This document shows positions 45,600 through 58,613 of a stretch of DNA of 64,000 bases, one piece after another; positions within the stretch are counted from its first letter, which is position 1, and each line of letters begins with the position of its first letter. This DNA is from Cichorium intybus. Taxonomy: Eukaryota; Streptophyta; Magnoliopsida; Asterales; Asteraceae. The translations under genes and the position numbers were made by a program. The stretch lies in contig CM042009.1 in assembly GCA_023525715.1 (NCBI GenBank), positions 124,962,319 through 125,026,318 of the forward strand, read 5' to 3'. The notes under the pieces are model-generated. The model was given only the letters and a program-made list of their open reading frames with translations, had not been told where the DNA came from and ran no database searches.

Positions 45600-48500
45600 C
45601 TAATGGTTAAGAGAGTCAAATCTGAAAATACAACATAAGTCCAGAAAGTACCATTTAACCCCTGCACTTGTATATTTTCAACATTTTTCTTAGACTTTGA
45701 AAATGCCGAAAATACAACATAAGTCCTTATAGATTCAACATTTTTAAATATTGCCTAACTACATATGCATAGAAACGTTGGTCTTTAAAGGAAAAACAAG
45801 GGGAGAGACAAATCCAGAAAGTACCGGTTAACCTCTGCACTTGTATATTTTCCCATGTCTTTTAAATCAATGGTGGAAAACCCACTTTTGACATAAATTC
45901 CATATGTCCACCTAACTGTGTAATGATGGGGTTCAAATTGTTAATATTATTATTATTGTTTGTTTTAGACACGTTTAGATTGGAGATGTTGAGGAATTTT
46001 TCTAAAATTTATATTTTAGCCCAAAATGATCAATTATGTATTTTGGTTAAATAGACATAGAAAAAGGTCCTTAAAAAGAGCTTAATAGGGTTTATAAATT
46101 TTAGATTTTATTCAAATAAGTAAGTGTCAAAATAAAATTACGGACGACATTATAAGGCTAAATTGGTCGAAGGAGACATATAGTGATATAGGTAATTGAA
46201 CCAAAATGGTCACTTGATGAGTTTTCTCGTTGGTGGAATATAGGCTGCGAATAGCGTGACGATATTCAGAATAAGACCTAAAGCCTACGAGGTGAGTTTT
46301 TCATGTGTTGTGGTTGCTTGCACAAAAATGTTTATCATGTAAAATGTGGTTTATAATTATTCGTTAACAATATGCATTTTCAAAGATATCGTTGCATGAT
46401 AACTTTATTTGGACTTGCTTATCTCTATGTTTTGTTCGAAATGACACATTTGGTGGTAACAAATGGGTGTTTGATAGTCGTGAGTATGAAGGATGTGTTG
46501 TGATCGATGGGGATAGGAATTGAGAAGTCTTACTCACTTCCTTGAACATTTAAAATACTTGAGCATAAGGGACGAGTTGTGCCAAGTGGGAAGGGAAACG
46601 AGCATTTGGTTATTTCTCTAGATAATTAAACGTTTCCCTAAATTGTGTCATCGGTTGCTATACACTCTAACTTGATTTGTAGTAGAAATGTATGATAAAA
46701 CTATATGTTTTTCATAAATGATAGACATCTATGTGCAACACGAACTCACTAGGCTCTACGCTTACCTAGTTAGATTTTAAATGTGCACAACCAATGAAAC
46801 AACTTAGCAAGTGCCAATGGAAAAGGGAAGGCAAGGCTTAGACGAGATGAAGACTTAATTAGAAGTTTCACAAAGACGTAAAACCCAAGGCTCGCCAATC
46901 AAGAAATTTATCTTATTTTATTGCTTCCGCTATTGTTAAAACGATATTATGAGTTTTTATTTGTTACTAGAATTACTTTGGATTGATTTCGTTTATCCAT
47001 TTTATAATGGAAAAATTCGGGTCTTACAAAAAATAACATTTATATGCTCTGTTAACCCAATCGCATTAGATTAAGGTGTATAATATTTATGATCAAAGAA
47101 AGATTATTCTAACATGGAACGGTCAGTATACATTATGTAACATTTTTATTGCTCGACTCAAGGTACTTCAAATTAAACATATTATATACTAGTCTATCAA
47201 CATTGGTACAATCTATTTTTACTATTTATCTATTTCTGACTTTAAGACCAAGTTTCTAAAAGGGATATAAATGTTATCAAGGTATATACATGCATATTAT
47301 GCATTTAGAAGAGGATGATAGAACATTTAACTGTTCGTTTTGCTTACATGACGGTAATGTGTAAAGTGTTGGAATATTTGGTAAAACTTGTCATGCCAAA
47401 CAAATATTAAGATTTATAACAAGACTTCTTACATGATACTTGTTCTTAGGAAGTTCATAGTTGTACATATCGTAGTGTATTGTATTTACTAGCTTGATAA
47501 GAGTTTGAAGTTTTAATGAAGCCTACAGATAATTAAATGAATGCATAATACTCACACCATGGCTATGAAATAATGTAATATTTTTCTTTTTTATTTTGAG
47601 TATGAATAAGCAAATAGTAACATTCTCTTGATGTAGTTGGTTAGTTGAATAAAATATTGTTGTATATGACTACATATCTTGGAAGAATGTACTTGAAATC
47701 AATCTGCCTAAACAAAATCAACATAAAAAATGGAAACTATATGGAAAAACTTTTATATGAAAATACATGTAAAGACCTTAAGATTTTATGTTATAAATCT
47801 TATAAGCTTAAATCCTAGCTATTGGGTACATCAATCCCACTTTTGACCATAGTGACATGAGAGAAAACCATAGGGGTTGGAGCTAGAACCGTAGCCTAGC
47901 GGTCCTTAGCATAGTTTTAATGTTGAGGGGTCTTATCCCCATAGTCATGGCCGAGAAAAAGGTTATAAAGTTGAAAAACTTTGTTTATTTTAGGCATTCT
48001 TTCCGAACCCATTTTCTTACTCAAAGCTTACAATTTTGGAAGCAAAAGTGAGTTAATTTTAAAGTCAATAACACCCCTCAATGCATTTTCTAAAAGCTTG
48101 TATTATTAGATTGATTTTATACAATGTAATCTCCTTCTTTTTCTTTTCATGATAGTATATTGAAACCAGGGTTAATGATATGAAGTGGACGAAGTGAAAA
48201 TTAAGGGGTAGAATAATGAATTGTTGAATATAGGTGAAATTTTTGATAACTAAGTAACTGGTTTCACCTTATTATGATTAAATAAAACAATGTCATCATC
48301 TTTCCAAAAAAGTAATGAAGTTGGAACATAGGTTTGATGTGGTTAAAAGGGTTAGATTACATATACTTAACCCTTTCTTGTGTATGATTACAGTTGATAG
48401 ACCGAGCTTTAACAACAAGCTCTTAAAATTAAAAGATATACTTAGTCTACCATGAGATCTTTTAAATACTTGAAACCCTAGATGGGGTGAAGATATATTG

Positions 48501-49220
48501 GCCTTTAGGGGCGAAGTTGACATTGTTAAAGGTGTTAATTTCAATTATTAATGCTATATTAACTTGTTCTTGTATAAAAGGAAAGTATAAGTTAGATAAA
48601 TGGTTAAAAGGAACTTAATTAAGTATTGTACATGGGTATGTATTGATCATAAGTACCTTGGAATTATGCTAACAATTTGAATGCACTTGGAGGCAAGAAA
48701 GCTCAAAGAAACGAACATCATTCGATCCCAACTCATCAAGGTGAGTAACTTGTTGTACTTCTATCCTTAAATGTTGAAATATAGATGTTATAAATGGGAA
48801 CAAGCTAAGATATACATATCTCTACTTACTTAAATTCAATGGTAACCCATAAAGGTTAGGTCGATGATGCAACTATGATGTACAACTTATATTGGTATTG
48901 TTGTTGGAAAGAATGAAAAGTAGATGGTTATGAGTGGTGTAGTATGATGTGACTGATGATATGAAGACATACGTACTCCAAATATAAAAAGGATTATAAG
49001 TGATTGTTATTGAGTAGTATTAATGTAACTTGAATTAGCAATTATTTAGTAAAAATCGTTCCAAAGTGGTATCATACAATGTGGAGGTTTAAATATACAT
49101 GCGAAAACTTATGGTTAGCAGGAAAATAAGGACGTGTAGAGATTTCAATCACATAAGGAGAAAGGAAAGAATTTATAAGTACTTACCAATGTAAGTAATT
49201 GTGAATATTCCTAATTGATG
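45600..49220. other. non-coding interval, possibly with a degraded solo LTR
   Basis: No credible ORF. The segment about 45987-47030 begins tgttgaggaa and ends cgggtcttaca. Internally it shows aggtgagttttt and a T-rich 3' end like those of the chromovirus LTRs A and B, so it may be an old solo LTR. A similar catcaaggtgagtaac block is at about 48735. Otherwise unassigned. Confidence 0.35.
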
Positions 49221-49239
49221 ATATATTGTATTTTAAATT

Positions 49240-49560
49240 AAATGGTCCCATATTGAGGATTTATTCATCTTGGTTCTGTATTTGGGATGTATTCAAATTG
49301 GTCTCGTATTGGGAATGTATTCATATTGGTCTCGTATTGGGAATGTATTCATATCGGTCTCACATTAGGGATGTATTCATATTGATCCTCTATTGGGAAT
49401 GTATTCATATTGGTCCCATATTAGAGATGTATTCATATTAGTCTTGTATTGTGGATGAATTCTTAATGGCCCTAAGTTGAAGATGTACTTAGATTAGTCC
49501 CAAATAATGATGTTTTGATATTGGTCCCTAATGAAATATATGTATGTTCATCCTAAATGG
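49240..49560. repeat. 28-bp minisatellite
   Basis: About nine to ten imperfect tandem copies of a unit of the form ggtctcgtattgggaatg plus tattcatatt, clearest at 49290-49440 and fading toward 49600. The small ORF over it (49226-49441) only reflects the repeat. Confidence 0.85.
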
Positions 49561-50222
49561 GAATGTATTTATATTGGTCTCAAAGAGGAAATACTTATAT
49601 TAGTGTCTTATAGGGATAATACTATTTTATTTGGAGAAGGTTACATACGATTTACTAGTAGCATGATTATATAGAAGCTGTTCATTTTCACTAAGTACAT
49701 TGTTAGTACAATTATAGTAATGTTATCACGTTGATATTTTAAGATGTTGAGAAGCTGTTATATATGGAACTATACATATTACTCACTAAGACCTTTTGAA
49801 GCTTATCGTTGTTGTTATGTTTAATGACTTCAGGTGTAGGAACTAGTATCATGAAGAAAGAATTAGATGACTGACATGTCGCAGTCGTTGATGCGGTCAA
49901 AAATATTGAATAAAACCTTATTAGTCCACTAGCTAGCGGTAAACAAGGGTCGAACCAAGGAGTTTGTGGTTGACACTTTGTGTCAAAATATGACCAATCT
50001 ATAGTTTCACTCCATAGACGGTTTCTATTAATACACTCGATCCTGAAAGAACTCAGAAAACACGTAATTCAAAGCAACGATCAATGTCGAGGCAATAGAT
50101 CGCAACTAATCAAAACTAAACTAATCTAATCTGATCTCGAGATTAAACTCAGAAATCAAAGACTACTGGGTTGCCTCACATCAAGCGCTAAGTTTAACGT
50201 CTTCAGCCAGACGGTGCTGTCC

Positions 50223-50447
50223 TTAACCTTCCTTGGGCAGAAGATAGCCCTTCTTTGGGATGATATCGTGAATCATCGTTGCCATCAATGTTGTTAAACG
50301 GACAATATGATCCTCCATACTACTTGTATGCGTCTGTTGTTCCTCCCAAATTTCAATCATCTTCGATTCTCGGTACCTCATATCATTCATGAGGACCTGA
50401 TTCTTTCCTTCCATGATCTTCATGTCACTAGACATGATTGTTCCCAT
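50223..50447 (-). CDS. short ORF after protease in the Tat/Athila-like element, unknown
   Basis: 74 codons rich in Met, Glu and Lys with coiled-coil character (YRESKMIEIWEEQQ). It lies between the protease remnant and the 3' LTR, where pol would be expected. I do not recognise it; it may be a residue of the lost region. Confidence 0.25.
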   Translation of the reverse strand: MGTIMSSDMKIMEGKNQVLMNDMRYRESKMIEIWEEQQTHTSSMEDHIVRLTTLMATMIHDIIPKKGYLLPKEG

Positions 50448-51231
50448 GTGAGATTAGGTGCATGCACCTTTGCTTCCCACCGTAGGTGTTCCTGTTCTCG
50501 TATCCTTGCTTCTTTTTCTCTTTTATATAGGTCTTTGATTTCTGGGGGAATGTTACCTCTTCATAGTCTTTAGGTTCTGGCAATGTTGACATCAGACAAC
50601 CAAACATATTTATACGTCTCATCCTTGTGCCGAAAGAGATATCAACATCACCTATTTTGCAATTGATGATCGCTATTGCGGTAGCTAAAAATGGTCGTCC
50701 AAGGATTAAAGCGGGCGATGACTCTCGTTGGGTGTTCTCATACTCCGTTACGAGAAAGTCTATCGGGTAGAAGAATTCTCCAACTTTTATAATGACGTTA
50801 GTCAACTTACCCCTAGAAGTTTTAGTTGACTGGTCCGCCAATTGTAGAACTATTTTTTCCGGTTCCAGCTCCTCGTTCTTGTATTAATAAAAAATGTGTC
50901 CAGGTAACACGTCCACACTTGCCCCTAGATCCAAAATAGCTTCTTGTATGACAACATCACCAATGGTAACCTTAATATAAGGTGTACCAGGGTCTTTCTC
51001 TTTAGTTGGCAGTGTACTAAGTAACGATGCACTGGCCTTTACCGTAAGGCGGATCTTGTCGTGTTCCGCAGCTGAAGTATTTTCTTTCTCCTCACAGATT
51101 TCTTTCACGATTTTAGCATCCGTTGTTGTGTGTCCCAGTTGTTTTAAGAGAGACTGGTTGATGGTCGAGTCTCTCAAAGTTGTCCATATCTTTTTAGACC
51201 TTGCAGCTTTCTTCTTGATGGCTGCCACCAC
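50428..51231 (-). pseudogene. retroviral-type aspartic protease of the Tat/Athila-like element
   Basis: One frame with a single in-frame stop at about 50884-50886. The upstream part has the active-site motif DLGASVDVLP preceded by the GTPYIKVTIGD strand; the downstream part has the second conserved block LILGRPFLATA followed by NCKIGDVDISF. This is the order of Athila/Tat proteases, which mature Gag. The stop separates the two halves, so activity is unlikely. No RT follows. Confidence 0.75.
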
Positions 51232-51497
51232 TGACTAATATGTTATGAGCATTTCCTAATCCTCATCCTCTAAATCGAGGGAATCCTTAACCCTATTATT
51301 AATCAACTCCTCCTTCCTTCCCTTCTCATCATCATCCAGAGCGTTAATGTGTTTTTTCCTGCTTGCTGCGTAAGATTAGGGTTAACCTTTGTATTGCTAG
51401 GGAATTTCCCATCGTCCCTCTTTCTTACATCCTCAGCCAGTTGAGCTATTTGTTGTTCTATGTTGAGAATAGATTTTGCATTTGCCCGCGATTGTTG

Positions 51498-53299
51498 CTA
51501 TGTCGAGATTATAATGTTAAATGCCTTTTCCCACCGTTGAGCTTGATCCTCATAAACATGCGGAGCGTTATTATTGTTATTCTTGCTTGAACCGGTGTTG
51601 TTGTTATTGTTCGGGCCATTAGTGTTGTTGACAGGTTGGTACTGCCGCTGTTGATTCTGAACTGGCCCAGGGTAATTACCTTGACGGTTGTTATTATAAT
51701 TGTGACTATTGTAGTTACTGTTTTGATTCTGCCCTCCTTGATTATTCGGCATGTATGGTCGTCCGTTAGTGGTATTGCCCTTGACTATATACATGGTTGA
51801 CCTCTTGTGGTCTTTTTTCCTATTTCCTGAGCTGCTATTAATTCGGTGGTCCTTGCTGTACAGTGGCCAATAATCTATCAAACTTCTTACTAAGCACAAC
51901 GATCTTGTTCTTCACCTCTTTCCTCCAGTCGTTACCCGTACCTACTGCTGCCTATGTGGTGTTATTTGTTTTTCTCGCTGAATAATTGGTCTTAGATCCA
52001 TTGCTAAGTTTGTCCAAGAATGTCCATGCTGTCTCAAGATCCTGCATCATAATCTTAACTCCAGATGATGCATTGATCATCGCCTAGCTCGTGTTGTCGA
52101 AACCATCATAAAAGAACTTGACTAACTGCCATCATGGAAACTCGTGGTGTGGACATGAGCTTAACAGCTCCTTCAATCTCTCGAAACTATCATGAAATGC
52201 TTCGTTTGGTTTCTGCTAAAAATCTTGAATATCTCTTCTTACATCAAATGTCTTGCTTGTAGGGTAGAACTCCTGCAAGAACCTCGTCTTCAGCTGCTCC
52301 CAAGTGGTGATACTATTGGCTGGCATCGATGTGAACCAGTACTTAGCCTTGTCCTTATGTGTGAACAGAAACAGCCTAAGCCTAAATAAATCTATATTGG
52401 CATTCCTAGGTATATTTGCGTTTGCTATGGCTAAAAAATCATAAAGATGGTTATAAGGATCATCCTGCTTATATCCCCTAAATTCAGGCAATACTCCTAA
52501 GAATTGCGGCCTAATTTCTACATGACAATCTACACCTTCAAGAAAAATATAGGTGATGCATCATCATACTCCCACGGTTGGAAGTGCGACACCGACTACC
52601 CAATCGGTTGTGGAAAATAAAGAGGAGGAACGAAATTACCATCATTGTAGAGCTCATTATTATAATACCGTTATCCTCTCCACTGATTATTTTGCTGCTG
52701 CTGCTGTCGTGGAGGTCCTCGACCTTGGTTCCACCGGTTGTTGTTGTAATTTTGGTTGGGCATCCAACCATTATCTCTGTCTTCGTATTCCAGGTCTCCC
52801 AACTGAGCCTTGTTGTGTTGTTGTTGTTGTTGTTGTATGGATTGTAGTGGTATTTGAGGTTGTGGTGGTGGTTGTGGAATCTGCGGTTATTGACGTTGGT
52901 GTGGAGCACCACCACGATTCGGTACCCCCACGTCACTGTAGTAACTGCAAGGTTTCCACGAGGATTAGGAATAGGTTGAATAACAGGTTGAACTATTGGT
53001 TGAACGAATGGTGAGATGGGCAAGAGGCTAAAACCGTGTTACCACCACCCGTAGCTAGTGGAAGCTCCATCGGCATTTACCGGAACCGGGGGCACAATCG
53101 GTTGTCCCCCTGCTACCTCGCTATGTAGCTCATGGGTAACATCCTCAACTAAAATATCGTCAGAACTCATATTGAATAATCCTTTACGAACGCGATTTCT
53201 GCATGCAGTTCTTTCGATCTCGGAATCAAACAAAAGAGGTGACGTTTGTTCACCTCGACGCATGCGCATACACAATCTGCAAGCGACCATCAAAAACAA
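51498..53299 (-). pseudogene. gag gene of the Tat/Athila-like element
   Basis: Frameshifted gag in several pieces. The N-terminus at 53299-53039 (LLFDSEIERTACRNR) follows the PBS. A Gln/Asn-rich region comes next. The gag core at 52491-52216 reads FRGYKQDDPYNHLYDFLAI, then LRLFLFTHKDKAKYWF and ITTWEQLKTRFLQEF, typical of Tat/Athila gag. A C-terminal Asn/Gln-rich segment follows at 51899-51498 (NNNRQGNYPGPVQNQQ). Frames change between the pieces, so it is inactive. Confidence 0.72.
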
Positions 53300-53358
53300 C
53301 CAAACTACTCAAACTAAAAGAAAAACAACTGACTGGGATAATGTTTCAAGAGCAAAAC

Positions 53359-53376
53359 TCCCCGACAGCGGCGCCA
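53359..53376 (-). promoter_or_regulatory. primer-binding site (tRNA-Asp) of the Tat/Athila-like element
   Basis: On the minus strand tggcgccgctgtcgggga, a few bases from the 5' LTR end. Confidence 0.8.
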
Positions 53377-53474
53377 AAATTTGACACGTCGCAGTTGTTG
53401 ATACTGTCAAAAATACTGAATAAAAGCTTACTAGTCCACTAGCTAGCAGTAAGTAAAGGGTCAAACCAAGGAGT

Positions 53475-53841
53475 TATGCATACTATGATATTAAATGGGT
53501 TACATGACATACCTAAGTGCTAAGGTGAGTACGTACATGTGGATTTTTAAATGGGTTACGTTACATAAAGTTATGCATAATATGATATTCACTAGTATGT
53601 GTCTTTGAAATGAATGGATGGAATGACTTAATGTGTTAAAAGTTGAATGCAATTTTCTAACAAGAATATGTTTATGTTTACAAATGACAACGTGCTTTTA
53701 AAGAAAAGTTTATAAGCCAAACAATATCGGTTATATCGATTTTCAAAGGGAGACTCCAGCGGGTTACATAGAGTGACCCGAGATGTGGTTTGCAACTGTA
53801 AGAATATACGTCACACAAAGTGACACGACCTAACATAGATC
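53475..53841. other. non-coding interval between elements
   Basis: No ORF or repeat recognised. A segment tatgatatt...aaatgggttac-t-acata occurs twice (about 53490 and 53550). Confidence 0.5.
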
Positions 53842-54616
53842 TGAAAGGTTTTCTGCAACTATGAACTAAAAATCCTAAGTTCACATGCAACCTATATAGA
53901 TCTAAGTTTTCTTCTAGTTAAACATATAACAAATCCTAAAGGCCCAGAAAAATTAAATTAAAAGAAGAGAATTAGAAAAACCAACCTTTAGCGAAACTTG
54001 GAAGCAAAGCAACAGAAATCTCTTGCCTCAAATGAAGTCACACCCAGGGATCAGGAGAGGGTCTCGAAAATTCCAGAGAGGTTTGGTAAAGATGGAGCAG
54101 AAAATAGGTACCCCAGGGTCCCTATTTATAGTCCCAAGCAGATGACCAGATAAATCTTTAGAGATAGACCTTTTGAATTTAAACCAAGATAAACTATTAT
54201 CTTATTAATTCAAATCCTTTTATCCTACTTATTAAAATCGAAAATATATATGTTTCCATATATAATTTCGCTGGTCACACACTCACTCAAACTGTCACTT
54301 ACTCAACTATTGAATAATTACAGTTTTAGTCCCTGCACCTTTAATTAATTAATTTAATCACCAAATTAATTCCAGTTAATTCCAGATTAATTTCTAATTA
54401 ATTAATATAGTTTTTAATTAATATATTATCACTTTAATATATTAATAAACTATTTATTTAAGCTCTTTTGATTTATTAATCAGATAATAAATCAATCTTT
54501 CTTTCTACCGGACTTTCTACAAAACCTCTTGCTATGAGGGCAACCCAAATGGACTATGCTACTATTAATTAGATAAATACTAATTATTAGTCATGGCTTA
54601 GACACCTAATCCAACA
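53842..54616 (-). repeat. Copia D 3' LTR
   Basis: 775 bp; its inverted form begins TGTTGGATTAGGTGTCTAAG like Copia C and it ends near 53842 with tgaaaggttttctgc on the plus strand. Minus-strand TATA box at 54121-54130 (cctatttata on the plus strand). The adjoining pentamer agatc (53837-53841) is the candidate TSD. Confidence 0.88.
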
Positions 54617-55482
54617 GTCTCCCACTTGGATAAGTCTATGACTATAATTACCAATTTAGTCTCTAATTAATTAGCAACTATAGCTTCCTAGAAACCGCTG
54701 TCGAACTCTGACCTAGTCAGTTCTGTCCATAGATAAGTGATCAGATGATCCTCCGTCCAACAATATATTTTTCAGACTAAAGACATGGATTGAAATCAAT
54801 CCTGGTTTGATTCTCTATTTCCCGATTTCTGATTTGCATATGACCTTTAAGACTACCAATTGAGCATATCAATTTAGTCTTGGTTGGCCAACCCTTTCAG
54901 TCAACTTCAAAATCATCGAGAGGCCTACAGATATCTGTTTCCCGACAGGGTCAAGGGACGAATAAGTTTTGAATCATATACTTATGTCATTTACCAGTCA
55001 AATCATTCACAACAACACGTTTTATAACACCGTGTTACCGATGCGTTTTCGCATTGTCAATGAACAACCGCTTAATAAAACATAACCCATATGTATCTAC
55101 TTAAAGATCAAAAGATATTATCGTCTCAACATTGCTTGTGATGAAATCCATGAAGCAATCTGTTGAGCGTGGGTTTATCCAATACTTAAATCCCTATTTC
55201 CAAGTACTCATGAATATTGTAGCAATCTTATTGCTATGTCTAACTCATTAGACAATCTACAAAACTATTCATGACAGCCTTCATTCATACTTACTCCCTA
55301 AGAGTATGAGTGACTGTGGATATTCGAATAATAATTAAATTACTCAGGAAGTAAACATGCAAAAATTGAAACACAATCATAAACAATCAACAAAAGGCAG
55401 CATCAAATACTCACTAAGAAAACTATATTATTAATTCACCAAAGTCAATTACATTTATATTGCAATAAGTTTCAAATCCTAT
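54617..55482 (-). other. 3' non-coding region of Copia D
   Basis: About 866 bp between the RNase H stop and the LTR, without an ORF. Most of it (up to about 55370) is matched by Copia C at 25801-25992 and 34545-35092. Confidence 0.75.
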
Positions 55483-56682
55483 CTAATTACAAAAACTAAT
55501 ATCATCTCTTAATCCTATGCGATGTGCATGCTGATTATGCTTAATCCTACTCAAAGCCTTTGTTAAGGGGTCTGCAGGATTATCTTCTGATGATACCCTC
55601 TTCACAAGCAGGTGACCTTCTTCTACCCTATGTCTTATATAGTGGTACTTTATGTCGATGTGTCTGGACTTTCCATGATCTCTCGGTTCCTTTGTCAAAG
55701 CAACCGCTCCTTCGTTATTGCAGAATAGTTCCATGGGCTCCTGAATACTCGGGACTACTCCAAGGTCACCGATAAAGTTCTTCAGCCAAGCCGCTTCCTT
55801 TGCCGCTTCACTCGCTGCTATGTACTCTGATTCACAAGTAGAATCAGCCACCGTCTCTTGCTTGGAACTTTTCCAAGTTACTACTCCCCCATTCAATAGG
55901 AATACCCAGCCCGACTGAGACCGACCGTTGTCTCTATCTGTCTGAAAGCTGGCATCAATATACCCATCAACTCTCAAGGTATCACTGCCACCAAGGACTT
56001 AAACAAAGTTCTTCGTTCTTCGCAGATACTTGAGTATGTTTTTGACCGCCGTCCAATGTGCCCTACCAGGGTTTCCCTGGTATCGACTGACCATGCTCAA
56101 GGCAAAAGCTACGTCGGGACGAGTACACGTCATGGCGTACATGATCGACCCCATAGCCGAAGCGTAAGGTACCCGATTCATGTCCGCAATTTCCTCGTCT
56201 GTACTTGGACTCTGAGTCTTACTCAATTTAGCATTACTTTGCATTGGTAGCTCTCCCTTCTTGGAATTTTCCATACTAAATCTTTTCAGTACCTTTTCCA
56301 AGTATGTGCTCTGACTAAGTCCAATTAGTCTCTTCTTCCTATCTCTCAATATTTTATCCCTAGAATATAGGCAGCCTCTCCTAGGTCTTTCATGGCGAAA
56401 CACTTCCCGAGCCAAGACTTGACATCTTGCAAGGTCGGAACGTCGTTTCCCATGAGCAGTATGTCATCTAGATACAGCACTAGGAAGGTGACTATACTAC
56501 CACTAGCTTTGACAGATACGCAAGACTCATCCTCGCTCATAGAGAAACCAAATTCTTTGACTTTCTCATGGAAACAAAGATTCCAGCTGTGAGAAGCTTG
56601 TTTCAATCCATAGATAGATTTTTCAAGCTTACACACTTTGTCAGGATACTTTGCATCGACAAAACCCTCTGGCTGATTCATG
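55483..56682 (-). pseudogene. Copia D reverse transcriptase and RNase H (disrupted)
   Basis: RT motifs: NQPEGFVD, CKLEKSIYGLKQA, the catalytic YLDDILLMG and DLGEAAYILGIK. A 1-bp frameshift near 56350 is followed by SQSTYLEKVLKRF, PYASAMGSIMYAMTCTRPD and SRYQGNPG. A TAA at about 55997-55999 follows, and then RNase H: GYIDASFQTD, SGWVFLLNGG, VADSTCESEYIAASEA, NNEGAVAL, HIDIKYHYIR and DNPADPLTKAL. This order (RT then RNase H at the C-terminus) is that of Copia pol. The two lesions and the insertion at 56688 make it inactive. Confidence 0.9.
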
Positions 56683-56687
56683 TAAAC

Positions 56688-58613
56688 TGTCACACCCCCG
56701 ACCGAGGCGGCGGAACATGCCGGGCTGTGCGACTAAGTTCTTGGATCACAGGCAATTGAATATACAGCACAAGTACAACAATAAACCAAAGGATAGTTGT
56801 ATTTCATCTTAAAGTTTGAATACATGGTTCTTACAAATAATAATAGTAGAGTACATGAAATGACTTAACAGATATAACAAAACTAGGTTGCCTGAAATCC
56901 GTGAAGATTTCCATCTTCTGAAAGTCTCATTGATTTCCTGAGAATACATGTAGTTTTGAGGGTCAACACAAGGTTGGTGAGAGTTACAGGTTTTATGCTG
57001 AACACAGCACTGATACTTTTAAAATAACTAAAAGTATTCCTTTTGTAAGTATAAACATACTTGTAAATGAATTGTATAGAGTTTTTGAAAACCATAAGTA
57101 ATACCATACTTAAATGATATGTACGTTTATGAGAAAACCATCAATGCTTATAGTTGAGTCCTATAACCGAGCTATTCAACTGAAATGTACCCCCTACAAC
57201 GCTTCATGGACGTTGTAGTAATGAAAAAGATAAGTATCACCTACATCGATTTGCAAGTCGAAGTTGTAGCTAACAACCATAGGTGGGGGTGTCAACCCGT
57301 ATAGATCTATACATATGTATCTCGCTCTGCTTGATTAACGGTTATAGTAGTGTGGGGTCTAGGTATTTCTACTTAGTTATGAATAGTGTCTCACTATCTA
57401 AGCCATTGATAAATGTAGGATAGACAAGTCTCATCCCAAAATGGTTTTTATTATAAAAGTCAAGTATGTTGATAAGTATATACGTAATAGTGTACAGTAC
57501 TCGCTTATTGAAAACATTTTATAAAGCTATAATAACATTTATAAAACTTGATATGAAATTGGTAAATATTTATATTGCACATGTATTCTCCCCAATAATA
57601 TATAAAAACATAGACAAAGGGGCCGTAACACTCACTTTTGAAGCGTGAATTCAGCTTAGATATAACAACGATCGTGTTTGAGAAGCACCGCGAAATGACA
57701 CCACAAAACAACAAGGTTTTGTGCGGCGAAGTGATGGTGCGACGGTAGTGGAGCAATGACCAATGGTGGTGGTGTTCTTGGCCAAAAGGAGAGCAATTGG
57801 AGAAAGAAAGAAAAAGCTAGAAGCTTTGGTGAATTGGTGAAGAAAAATGAGATGCAAAGCCTCTTATTTATAGTCTCATGGAGTAGTTGGGGTTGGTGAA
57901 TGGTTGGTGAATGTGATGCCATGGATGACATAATTCGTGCGCAAGATCCCGATGTCTAATAATTTTTTCGAGACCGGAGAATTGTCGAGCCGAGTGCACT
58001 GATTCTAGAAACCTAAACATGTAATTTTTTTTGAGTTGCAGAACATCGGGAAATCGCGTTTAAATATTGCGTTCATTTATCCGCAGTATCCGATTAGTTG
58101 ACTTTTATAAATATTTTTACTAAAAATATTTCGAGTATGGAATCCAATAATAGACCATAGTCTAAGTCCAATAATGTTCTCGGAATTTCCCTATGAGGTG
58201 CGCAAGTGCCTCAACGGATCGAAACGATTTATGTAGTTAAATAAAATCAGTGTTACACTGGTTTATTTTGGCTTGTTTTCTTATAACAGTCGTAAATTTG
58301 CATATGAGCTTCGTTTTGAATGTTATTTATATTTCCGGAATCAGGGAAACATGTACTCTGAGGTTAGATTGCTTGTTTTGTTTCACAAATGGTTAATACT
58401 TATTTTCAGTTTTTCAGACGTATTAACTAGTGTTTCAGTTTGTACTTGAGATATTCCATTATAGGGAGTAAGATTTCATCTCGTGTCTTAGTTTGATCGT
58501 AATGACACTATATTTTCCAAAGTATGCATTAAAGCTCAAAAGTTCAGGTTACAAAGAGGTTTGTAGTGAATTGATTGTTTCTAGTTTTAGACCTAAATTT
58601 CCGGGATGTCACA
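56688..58613 (-). repeat. 3' LTR of the RKD-carrying element
   Basis: 1926 bp, plus strand tgtcacacccccgacc...gggatgtcaca. Minus-strand TATA box at 57863-57872 (cttatttata on the plus strand). ORFs repeated in both LTRs (for example 57505-57756) are short and show no domain. Confidence 0.95.

Larger units (their letters stand above)
49872..53474 (-). mobile_element. Tat/Athila-like Gypsy element lacking pol
   Basis: Both ends carry the same sequence starting tga-a-tgtcgcag and containing ttagtccactagctagc-gtaa (49872 onward and 53382-53474). The right copy is the 5' LTR and is truncated after about 93 bp; the left copy may run to about 50158. Beside the right LTR lies the inverted PBS (53359-53376, tggcgccgctgtcgggga on the minus strand), matching tRNA-Asp as in Athila/Tat elements. 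Gag and protease remnants lie between. RT, RNase H and integrase are absent, so it depends on other elements. Confidence 0.75.
53842..56687 (-). mobile_element. Copia element D, 3' part (continues at 63844)
   Basis: Minus-strand Copia: 3' LTR 53842-54616, inverted PPT (gtctcccacttgg, 54617-54629), a long 3' non-coding region and RNase H/RT coding. It is interrupted at 56688 by the RKD-carrying LTR element and resumes at 63844 to the window edge. LTR ends and 3' region match Copia C. The 5' LTR lies outside the window. Confidence 0.9.

Noticed and set aside
57505..57756. Short ORFs duplicated at 57505-57931 and 62718-63168
   Set aside because: They lie inside the LTR pair, so the duplication is explained by LTR identity; no domain is recognisable.
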